Shown piece by piece: positions 9,001 to 15,859 of a stretch of DNA of 21,684 nt (the stretch's first letter is position 1; every line of letters begins with the position of its first letter). The DNA lies in assembly GCA_030265145.1 (NCBI GenBank), contig JARBES010000125.1:22866038-22887721 (forward strand), written 5' to 3'. Origin of the DNA: Strongylocentrotus pallidus (taxonomy: Eukaryota; Echinodermata; Echinoidea; Camarodonta; Strongylocentrotidae). The position numbers were made by a program, and so were the translations under genes. The notes beneath the pieces were generated by a model. It saw nothing but the letters and a program-made list of their open reading frames with translations, was not told where the DNA came from and ran no database searches.

Positions 9001-10172
9001 TCGACAAAAATGTGATGACAACTATATGTATATATTGGTATATCATTCCAACAACAATCCCGATCTGAATTTACAGTAACTTTGTCGATTATATATGCTT
9101 ATGTTTGAAATAATTAACAGATGAACCATCAACTCCTTCCATCGTCTCTGTTGAAGTCGAAATGGATACCAGTCAGGAAATCGAATTAGAAGACCATGGC
9201 GTATCACTGTATGTTCCTCCGGACGTTGTTCATCAGAGTGACCCGTGCAAGATCACTTTAACCCTCTTACGAGACCCTCCCAGTGGTGACATCCAAGATG
9301 ATGAATCAGTGGTCTGCTACGGGATCAGATGTGATCCTCCAAACATGATCTTCCACAAACCTGTTAAGGTCAGGATACCACACTATTCATTGGTCACGAA
9401 CCCTGATCAAGTGAAACCAGACATCGTTTCCCGTGTATGGGATTCAGTCAAGGGTAAGTCTATTGGGTCAGATTAAGAAAATTGCCTAATTTTAATGCTG
9501 GGATAAATACATATTGATGCACCGAGATCCACTATTAGCACGCCAAACAAAGCATGTTCAAATTGTAAGACATTATAGAGCAAGCACCATGAGCGCCAAT
9601 CCGAGGCGGACACCGGCGCTATAGAAATGAAGCCATCATCATCATCATCATCATGTTAAACTAATTGATATTTTTTTTAAATCTATTTTTTTCTCTTCCT
9701 CTTCGCTAGTAGTACAGGCCACCATCGGATGTAATTTAAAGACACTCAGCTTTTACCCTTAAATCTTAACTCCTGATTGTGATCTCGGAGTTAGGAGGTC
9801 AAGCTCTAAGTATCGTCCTCATCACAGTGCCAAAACGTCATGAGGAACAATTTGAAACTAACATGTATATGTGTAAACTGTCAGTAAAGGTGAAGGGGTA
9901 AGGGGGAGTTGGTGCTTTTTAATATGGCTTCTTAAATTAAAAACCATTTCAAATAAATATTCTTGACAAGAGTACTAACTATAAATAACAATATTTGATG
10001 TCAGTATACATCTGAGGTTTCACTGTTAAAACGACAAATCGGCCCTATGGCGAAATACTATTTATCAACAAAAAAACGCAATTTGTTTTGTTACCCACTG
10101 ACACCAGATCTACCAAGAACATCCAGAAAAAGATCATCCAGCTCACCAGACGAACCACCATACTGCAGAGTG
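2302..10172 (+). CDS. Gene A: multi-exon ankyrin-repeat/ZU5 protein (3' part lost in gap)
   Basis: Gene-level call joining exons 2302-6024, 6738-6929, 7709-7866, 8539-8573, 9121-9453 and 10108 up to the gap at 10173. The phases at the joins are 0, 0, 2, 1 and 1, and every join keeps the frame open. The product has about 36 ankyrin repeats, a degenerate ankyrin tail, a linker, then a ZU5 domain with the start of a UPA-like segment. Ankyrin, UNC5 and PIDD share the ZU5-UPA module, which mediates intramolecular or spectrin-type contacts; the ankyrin solenoid binds protein partners. No signal peptide or membrane segment is visible, so a cytoplasmic role is likely. The same gene is repeated downstream as gene B. 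Whether A keeps its own last exons is hidden by the gap. The start codon is uncertain. Specific function is not recognisable. Confidence 0.72.
2479..5943 (+). repeat. 99-bp ankyrin repeat array, gene A (35 units)
   Basis: This is a tandem array of a 99-bp DNA unit, each encoding one ankyrin repeat. The core ATCAGTCAAGGAGCTGAGG is repeated almost letter for letter, while the part around DGxTALHxAAxxGH varies. Higher-order blocks are visible: units 3-4 resemble 5-6 (198 bp); units 12-14 resemble 15-17, with an exact 297-bp copy; units 19-21 resemble 22-24; units 28-29 resemble 30-31 (198 bp); and units 25-27 resemble 32-34 at an offset of 693 bp. This is the signature of repeated unequal exchange. 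Confidence 0.9.
6131..6385 (-). mobile_element. Probable 3' fragment of a non-LTR retrotransposon (minus strand)
   Basis: Read on the minus strand, the fragment ends in GGAAAATAAAAACAACC followed by a run of AACC units, seen on the plus strand as five GGTT units at 6131-6150. Simple-repeat tails of this kind are typical of LINE 3' ends. A 10-bp hairpin (CAGAGCCATT at 6247-6256 pairing with AATGGCTCTG at 6262-6271) lies upstream of an AATAAA, as in LINE or SINE 3' ends. It is absent from copy B. No reverse transcriptase coding remains and the inner boundary is a guess. A SINE is the alternative. Confidence 0.35.
6448..6570. repeat. Long interrupted palindrome / foldback
   Basis: Nested inverted arms surround a 13-base centre: ATGCACAGGTTT (6448-6459) with its complement at 6559-6570, TTGTGTGCAC (6477-6486) with 6530-6539, and GGTACCTTTGAAT (6489-6501) with 6515-6527. 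The intervening bases pair only in part. It lies inside the part of intron 1 that is unique to copy A, which fits a foldback-type MITE, though no clear target duplication was seen. Confidence 0.65.
6639..6667. repeat. Short stem-loop in intron 1 of gene A
   Basis: CCGGATGCATG (6639-6649) is followed after 7 bases by CATGCGTCCGG (6657-6667), an 11-bp stem with one mismatch. It lies about 70 bases before the exon 2 acceptor and is missing from copy B. It may be the edge of the inserted material. Confidence 0.5.
6738..6929 (+). CDS. Gene A exon 2: degenerate C-terminal ankyrin repeats
   Basis: 64 codons, phase 0 at both ends, between acceptor TATATCCAG and donor GTGAGT. It reads LDKNALTDIHLAIKYGH then TSIIEKLVSEGADLNV, a clear ankyrin repeat, followed by STDGQTFLQQAIKLCYKS, the first helix of another. 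The matching exon in B (16222-16413) has the same length and phase and mostly the same residues. Unlike the array it is diverged from the 33-residue consensus and sits in its own exon, so it probably represents the old capping repeats that were not drawn into the expansion. Confidence 0.82.
7068..7439. mobile_element. PIF/Harbinger-like MITE (372 bp)
   Basis: Perfect 17-bp terminal inverted repeats, GGGTACGTTTATGCTCA at 7068-7084 and its complement at 7423-7439, are flanked by TAA on both sides (7065-7067 and 7440-7442). A 3-bp TWA target duplication is the hallmark of PIF/Harbinger elements. The interior is non-coding with further inverted GATCGGCGATT-type motifs. It sits in intron 2 of gene A and is absent from gene B, so it either inserted after the duplication or was lost from B in a larger deletion. 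Confidence 0.8.
7508..7566. repeat. GT-rich microsatellite
   Basis: Imperfect (GT)n run with occasional TT, GC and CT interruptions in intron 2 of gene A; absent from gene B. Confidence 0.85.
7709..7866 (+). CDS. Gene A exon 3: last ankyrin-like segment
   Basis: 158 bp entering in phase 0 after TGTTTCAG and leaving in phase 2 at TCAAG|GTGATA. It encodes ISDEYYKGELSPKKALVFYL, then LLENGAKSDVRDKTGNLPIQ and YAKDEVVKQMILSR. The LLENGAKSDVRDKTGNLPIQYA part is a recognisable ankyrin repeat that closes the solenoid. The donor GTGATA is weak but identical in both copies. In B the same exon is 16835-16992 with only a few substitutions. Confidence 0.8.
7867..8538. other. Intron 3 of gene A
   Basis: AT-rich intron collinear with 16993-17636 of gene B. 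It contains a TA/GT simple repeat around 8178-8205. Nothing else recognised; the short frame at 8062-8256 is not conserved as protein. Confidence 0.7.
8178..8205. repeat. TA-rich simple repeat
   Basis: Run of AT dinucleotides followed by GTGTACATGT in intron 3 of gene A; gene B has a shorter, altered version at about 17301-17330. Confidence 0.8.
8539..8573 (+). CDS. Gene A exon 4: 35-bp micro-exon (linker)
   Basis: Between acceptor GAATTTCAG and donor GTAAGA. Entered in phase 2 and left in phase 1, it adds LPSLEEIQSYR between the ankyrin solenoid and the ZU5 exon. It is supported by exact conservation of length, splice sites and phase in B (17637-17671) and by being the only piece that joins exons 3 and 5 in frame. 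It is too short to be found by frame length alone. Confidence 0.75.
8574..9120. other. Intron 4 of gene A
   Basis: AT-rich intron with donor GTAAGA and acceptor TAATTAACAG, collinear with 17672-18230 of B. No repeat or gene seen; the frames at 8528-8722 and 8864-9079 are broken in the other copy. Confidence 0.7.
9121..9453 (+). CDS. Gene A exon 5: ZU5 domain
   Basis: 333 bp, phase 1 to phase 1, between TTAACAG and GGTAAGT. It encodes about 110 residues: a short acidic lead (DEPSTPSIVSVEVEMD), then the ZU5 core with GVSLYVPPDVV, KITLTLLRDPP, SVVCYGIRCDPPNMIFHKPV and VRIPHYSLV. The GxSLxxPP, cGxxcxPPxxxFxKPVxxxIPH pattern is that of ZU5 domains in ankyrins, UNC5 and PIDD, where the domain packs against a UPA segment. 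An in-frame ATG occurs at 9162 but is internal. Gene B has the same exon with scattered substitutions (18231-18563). Confidence 0.87.
9454..10107. other. Intron 5 of gene A
   Basis: Donor GTAAGT at 9454 and acceptor CCACTGACACCAG ending at 10107, collinear with 18564-19268 of B. It contains a CAT trinucleotide repeat near 9637-9655, exactly where B carries an inserted retroelement tail. Nothing else recognised. Confidence 0.7.
9637..9655. repeat. CAT trinucleotide repeat
   Basis: Six to seven CAT units in intron 5 of gene A; this is the pre-insertion state of the site occupied by a retroelement fragment in gene B. Confidence 0.8.
10108..10172 (+). CDS. Gene A exon 6 (partial): start of UPA-side exon
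   Basis: This opens after CACTGACACCAG with DLPRTSRKRSSSSPDEPPYC, then RV, in the frame set by exon 5 (phase 1), and is cut by the run of N at 10173. In gene B the matching exon is 248 bp (19269-19516), so roughly three quarters of this exon is missing here. The visible part is a basic, serine-rich linker. The bases seen are nearly identical to B and show no lesion. Confidence 0.75.
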
Positions 10173-10272
10173 NNNNNNNNNNNNNNNNNNNNNNNNNNNN
10201 NNNNNNNNNNNNNNNNNNNNNNNNNNNNNNNNNNNNNNNNNNNNNNNNNNNNNNNNNNNNNNNNNNNNNNNN
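10173..10272. other. Assembly gap (100 N)
   Basis: Exactly 100 N, the usual placeholder for a gap of unknown size. It falls inside exon 6 of gene A and ends 88 bp before the flank module of gene B. The remaining exons of A, counterparts of 19978-21683, are therefore either in the gap or absent. Confidence 0.97.
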
Positions 10273-10360
10273 AAAGTAATTGAGAGTGTTCCGTTAAAGC
10301 ATTAGTCGTGTGGTGCGCCACCTACCGGTGGTTCCGGGAACATTGCGTCAAGTCTCATTT

Positions 10361-10890
10361 CACTTATAACGACATTTTTTTTCTCGAAATGATTGAGTTC
10401 AATACTTTGTTTGCCTAGTTGTAAAGAGATCAGCCATGAAGTCTCTTTCACTCGTGAATTCTATTTAGTCACAAACAGAATAACAGAGAAGATATTATTT
10501 ATGGAGTGTACACACGCACAATTATGGTATGCCCTTCAGTATTCGAAGCGATGCCTAAAACAGGATCCACATAATCAAAAGGGGAATACCAAAAGAATTT
10601 AACTCTAAGAATACCAGGCAGAGTATAATGTACGTGATTTACGTGCAGGGTCTGTATAACAGTGCCTTAATGGCACTATATGGGTTATCACCACAAAATT
10701 GTGTATGAAATCACACCCAGCCATGCAGAAAAACTCAATTGATCTGCAACAGACTTGAAAGGTGTTTTGCACTCTTTCCAAACAATATACATATTTTCCT
10801 TTCATGCTGGAATCATAAATAATAAAGTACAGGAACCCTTTACTAAGATGCAGCATACACTGCGGAAAATAATCAAGTCTACAAGCGCTG
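10361..10890 (+). repeat. 5'-flank module, copy U3 (upstream of gene B)
   Basis: Third copy of the ~510-bp module, starting with CACTTATAACGACATT as at 119 and 629. It is collinear with U2 and continues into the same downstream flank. It marks the left edge of the large duplication in copy B; the 88 bases between the gap and this point have no match in front of A. Confidence 0.7.
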
Positions 10891-10926
10891 AAGCTGAACA
10901 TATCGGTATTTGGCAAAAGGAAAAGA

Positions 10927-11092
10927 TAGGCGGTGTCACACAGAGGCCAAAAATCCGGATTTTAGTTATCCTCTTAATTGCTGTCTGTCATCAATTATCC
11001 CTTCAAAAATCCACTAACAAAGCAAGAAAATTCTCCCTTGAAAGGATTTTTCAAGAGATTTTTTAAGGGATTTTTCTGTGTGACACCACCTG
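10927..11092. mobile_element. Short MITE (166 bp) in the flank of gene B
   Basis: Terminal inverted repeats of about 17 bp, TAGGCGGTGTCACACAG at the left and the complement of CAGGTGGTGTCACACAG at the right, differing at two positions; AAAATCC motifs also mirror inward. The flanking sequence AAAAGA...TGTGTGTTATTCTGAC is joined without the insert in copy A (near 1180), so this is a clean insertion. I cannot define a target duplication with certainty, and the superfamily is left open. No coding capacity. Confidence 0.75.
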
Positions 11093-12073
11093 ATGTGTGT
11101 TATTCTGACTAGGTCGAAATTCAATATCCCTTGCAAACTTCCCTATTTACTACAGAACTTAGCAGTGAGCACAAGTCTTTCCCAATGAGATGTATGTTAG
11201 CGATCTGACCATTGAAGTAGATGAAGCTGGATAAGACAATGGTTTGCTAAGACATGCAATCTCCATGGGCTGCAATGCAACGGATACATACCATTGACTA
11301 GAAATAATTCACCATCATCATCATCATCACCTCCATTACCGTGATCACCGTAATCATTGAAATACTGGATACATCATCATCATCGTCATCGTCTTCGTCG
11401 TCGTTTTATTATCTTCAGTCGGATTTTTGTCCTCACCTTCACCGTATTACCATTACCATACCTAGTACCATAATCAGAGTTAATATTAGCTATTTTAAAA
11501 GAGTAATTCAACTAATAAAGGATATGAATCAGCATCCACCACGCATAGTTAGTATTTTTATTATATTCCAGTCAAGAAACGTCAGTGGGGGGCAAATTCA
11601 TGCGTATTTACTCAGAATAATAGTCAAGACTATTCCCGGGACTATTCCCCCTCGAAATAGTTTCTACGATTTTTCATGTGAATGTATGATGTCTCCTTGA
11701 AAAGAAGAACAAAACAAACGGGTTTTTTTTTTAAAGGGAAGGGGGGTCAAAAATGCCCTCGCTTTAACTTAATAAAATGATGATGATCACCACACAACAA
11801 AAAGAGCATGAAAGAGAGAAGCCTAACAATAGAATATGACAGATATTGAGATTACGATCTAGTTCACTGCGTAGGACTTTGTAACTTGTAGAAAACGACA
11901 TCATTAACAACTGCATATATTGCAAGACCAAAAAACAGCGTGGTGTATGCTTATGCTTGTCGCATGAAGAATGCAACTGGTTTATCTGTTATAAATTTTT
12001 TCTTCTATCGTAACATTTCGAGTAGAGTTCAATAAGGAAAACAGACTATTACAACAAACTGTGCTAGATTATG
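11093..12073. other. Upstream flank of gene B, non-coding
   Basis: Collinear with about 1180-2152 in front of gene A. It carries CAT/CGT trinucleotide repeats at about 11308-11405 that are longer than in A. Frames present on both strands (such as a serine run from the trinucleotide repeat) are not shared with A. It probably holds the promoter, but no element is recognised. Confidence 0.45.
11308..11405. repeat. CAT/CGT trinucleotide repeats
   Basis: Two clusters of CAT-type units, the second passing into CGT/CTT units, in the flank of gene B. Copy A has a shorter version near 1400. Confidence 0.75.
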
Positions 12074-12412
12074 ATGTCTGGTAAACCGGTGTTTCTACAA
12101 GTATGTAGGATGTAAATCAACAGCTTCATGAGGCAGCATTGAGGGGTAAAAATCAAAATCGTCAAATAATGGCTAAAACAGGGTTCTAACATAAACCGGA
12201 CAAACAGGAGAACGTCACTGAGTATCTCATAAATAATGGATCGGATGTGGAGAAGGCGACTTAAGATGGACAAACTCCCTCACATCTTGCTGCTTCACTC
12301 GGACGTCTTAAAGCGAAAACGAAAGTTTTACTCAGTCATGAAGCGAATATTGACAAAGAAGACAAGGACGGCTACTCAACATTATACAAAGAGGAATCAG
12401 GGCAATGCTAAG
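12074..12412 (+). pseudogene. Decayed 5' ankyrin coding region of gene B
   Basis: Starts with MSGKPVFLQV at 12074 (preceded by a second ATG in frame at 12071) and soon meets a stop. Pieces of ankyrin coding follow in changing frames: DVNQQLHEAALRGKNQN, then VTEYLI, then GSDVEKAT, a TAA stop and DGQTPSHLAAS. The shared stop and the shared frame changes match copy A, while the two copies also carry private deletions (A lacks most of the QLHEAALRGK segment, B lacks the DQDGSTPLH segment). This suggests a long-dead former N-terminus that keeps eroding. Confidence 0.6.
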
Positions 12413-15400
12413 GGCATGACTCCTTCGAAGATTGCAGCAAGGTACGGTCATCTTGATGTCACTAAATATCTCGTCAGTCAAGGAGCTGAGACGAATAAGG
12501 GAAATAATGACAGTAGGACTGCACTAAGCCGTGCTGCTGAGAATGGTCATCTTGATGACACAAAATATCTCATTAGTCAAGGAGCTGAGGTGAATATGGG
12601 AAATATTGACGGCAAGACCGCATTGCAAAGTGCTGCAAACAAGGGTCATATTGATGTCATCAGATATCTCATCAGTCAAGGAGCTGAGGTGAATAAGGAA
12701 GATAATGAAGGTTGGACTGCATTTCACATTGCTGCTTTTAGTAGTCATGTTGAGGTCACTAAATATCTCATCAGTCAAGGAGCTGAAGTGAATAAGGGAA
12801 ATAATGACGGTTGCACGGCATTACACGTTGCTGCTCAAAAGGGTCATCTTGGTGACACGAAATATCTCATCAGTCAAGGAGCTGAGGTGGATAAGGGAGA
12901 TAATAACGATTGGACTGCATTTCACGTTGCTGCATTCAGTAGTCATCTTGATGTCACGAAATATCTCATCAGTCAAGGAGCTGAGGTGAATAAGGTAGAT
13001 AATGACGGTTGCACTGCATTACATAGTGCTGCTCAGGAGGGTCATATTGATGTCACTAAATATCTCATCAGTCAAGGAGCTGAGGTGGATAAGCGAAAAG
13101 GGGACGGTGGGACTGCACTACACAGTGCTACTCATGAGGGTCATCTTGATGTTACCAAATATCTCATCAGTCAAGGAGCTGAGGTGAATATGGGAAATAT
13201 TGACGGCAAGACCGCATTGCAAAGTGCTGCAAACAAGGGTCATACTGATTTTATCAGATATCTCATCAGTCAAGGAGCTGAGGTGAATAAGGAAGATAAT
13301 GACGGTTGCACTGCATTACATAGTGCTGCTCAGGAGGGTCATTTTGATGTCACTAAATATCTCATCAGTCAAGGAGCTGAGGTGGATAAGGGAAAAGGGG
13401 ACGGTGGGACTGCACTACACAGTGCTACTCATGAGGGTCATCTTGATGTTACCAAATATCTCATCAGTCAAGGAGCTGAGGTGAATAAGGGAGATAATGA
13501 CGGTTGCACTGCATTACACAGTGCTGCTCAGGAGGGTCATCTTGATGTTACCAAATATCTCATCAGTCAAGGAGCTGACGTGGATAAGGGAAATAGTGGC
13601 GATAGGACTGCACTACTCAGTGCTGCTCAAATGGGTCGTCTCGATGTCATTGAATATCTCACCAGTCAAGGAGCTGAGGTGAATAAGGGAGATAATGGCA
13701 ATTGCACTGCATTACACAGTGCTGCTCAGGAGGGTCATATTGATGTCACAGAATATCTCATCAGTCAAGGAGCTGAGGTGGATAAGGGAAAAAGGGACGG
13801 TGGGACTGCACTACACAGTGCTGCTCATGAGGGTCATCTTGATGTCACCAAATATCTGATCAGTCAAGGAGCTGAGGTGAATAAGTGTGACAATTACGGT
13901 AGGACTGCATTACACCTTGGCGCTCGGGAGGGTCATCTTTATGTCATCAAATATCTGATCAGTCAAGGAGCTGAGGTGAATAAGGGTGATAATTACGGTA
14001 GGGCTGCATTACACCTAGGCGCTCAAGAGGGTCATCTTGATGTCACGAAATATTTCATCAGTCAAGGAGCTGGGGTGAATATAAGAGATAATGACGGTTG
14101 GAATGCATTACAGAGTGCTGCTCAGGAGGGTTATGTTGATATTGCCAGATATCTGATCAGTCAAGGAGCTGAGGTTAATAAGGGTGATAATGACGGTCGT
14201 ACTGCATTACACAGTGCTGCCAAGAATGGTTGTCTTGATGTCACCAAATTTTTAATCAGCGAAGGAGCTGAGGTGAATAAGGGAGATAATGAAGCTACGA
14301 CTGCATTACACACTGCTACTTTCGATGGTCATCTTGATGTCACCAAATATCTCATCAGTCAAGGAGCTGGGGTGACTATGAGAGATAATGACGGTATGAC
14401 TGCATTACACAGTGCTGCTCAGGAGGGACAGCTTGATGTTACCAAATATCTCATCAGTCAAGGAGCTGAGTTGAATAAGGGTCAAAATGACGGCAGGAAT
14501 GCATTACACAGTGCTGCCAAGAATGGTCATCTTGATGTCACCAAATATTTCATCAGCGAAGGAGCTGAGGTGAATAAGGGAGATAATGACGGTACGACTG
14601 CATTACACATCGCTGCTTTCAGGAGTCATCTGGAAGTCACCAAGTATCTCATCAGTCAAGGCGCTGAGGTGAATAAGGGAAACAATGACGGTAGGACTGC
14701 ATTACACAGTGCTGCTCATGAGGGTCATCTTGATGTCTCTAAATATATCATCAGTCAAGGAGCTGAGGTGAATAAGGGAGGTAATTACGGTTGGGCTGCA
14801 TTACACATCGCTGCTTTCAGGAGTCATCTGGATTTCACCAAGTATCTCATCAGTCAAGGAGCTGAAGTGAATAAGGGAGGTAATCACGGTTGGGCTGCAT
14901 TACACCTCGCTGCTTCCAGGAGTCATCTGGAAGTCACCAAGTATCTCATCAGTCAAGGCGCTGAGGTGAATAAGGGAAACAATGACGGTAGGACTGCATT
15001 GCACAGTGCTGCTCATGAGGGTCATCTTGATGTCTCTAAATACATCATCAGTCAAGGAGCTGAGGTGAATAAGGGTGATAATGACGGTTGGACTGCATTG
15101 CACAGTGCTGCTCAGGAGGGTCATCTTGATGTTACCAAATATCTCATTAATCAAGGAGCTGAGGTGAATAAGGTAGATGATGACGGTATGACTGCATTAC
15201 ACAATGCTGCTTTCAGGAGTCATCTTGAGGTCACCAATTACCTCATCAGTCAAGGAGCTGAGGTTAATAGAGGAGATAATCACGGTTGGACTGCATTACA
15301 CATTACTGCTTTAAGTGGTCGTCTAGATGTTACTAAATATCTCATCAGTCAAGAAGCTGAGGTGAATAAGGGTGATGACGACGGTAGGACTGCATTACAC

Positions 15401-15859
15401 AGTGCTGCTTCCAGTAGTCATATTGATATCTCTAAATATCTCATCAGTCAGGGAGCTAAGGTAAATACGGGAGATAATCACGGTTGGAATGCATTACACA
15501 TTGCTGCTTTCAGGAGTCATCTTGAAGTCACCAAATATCTGATCAGTCAAGGAGCTGAGGTGAATAAGGGAGATAATGACGGTATGACTGCATTACACAT
15601 TGCTGCCAAAAATGGTTATCTTGATGTCACCCAATATCTCATCAGCGAAGGAGCTGAGGTGAATATGGGAGATAATGACGGTTCGACGCCTTTACACCAT
15701 GCTGTTCAGAATGGTTACCTTGATGTCGTGAAAGTCCTTTTGGCAGGAGGAGCACGTATTGACACAGGAAACGTTAATGGGCACACACCCCTTCAATTAT
15801 CTTTATTTCTCGGGTACCAAAGCATCGCTAATCTATTCAGCGACCGTTTAAATTCCAAG
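12236..15859 (+). CDS. Gene B exon 1: giant ankyrin-array exon
   Basis: 1208 codons without a stop. The first 59 residues (MDRMWRRRLKMDK...) match the head of gene A and are an out-of-frame reading of ankyrin DNA. 34 full 33-residue repeats follow, consensus DGxTALHSAAQEGHLDVTK then YLISQGAEVNKGDN, plus a final degenerate one ending DRLNSK. The cut AATTCCAAG|GTAAAC at 15859/15860 is phase 0 and identical to A. First two repeats (GMTPSKIAARYGHLDV, SRTALSRAAENGHLDD) and last two (GSTPLHHAVQNGYLDVV, GHTPLQLSLFLGYQSI) correspond one to one with A; the middle does not. The ATG has A at -3 and G at +4. Confidence 0.85.

Noticed and set aside
9162-9476. Stand-alone 104-codon ZU5 proteins starting at 9162 and 18272
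   Set aside because: The ATG is internal to a 333-bp exon with a good acceptor 41 bases upstream and a strong donor before the apparent stop; the frame joins neighbouring exons in phase.
11341-11700. 119-codon frame with a serine run upstream of gene B
   Set aside because: The serine run is a trinucleotide microsatellite; the frame is not kept in the matching flank of gene A.
12804-13682. Series of ~61-codon plus-strand frames repeated every 99-297 bp (ISSVKELR motif)
   Set aside because: They are shifted-frame readings of the ankyrin array. A 99-bp unit is a multiple of three, so any shifted frame open in one unit stays open in many. No independent start or family likeness.
14900-15154. 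Minus-strand open frames across the array (also 12524-12778)
   Set aside because: Antisense shadows of the array, repeating with the unit; they read as no known protein and have no upstream signals.
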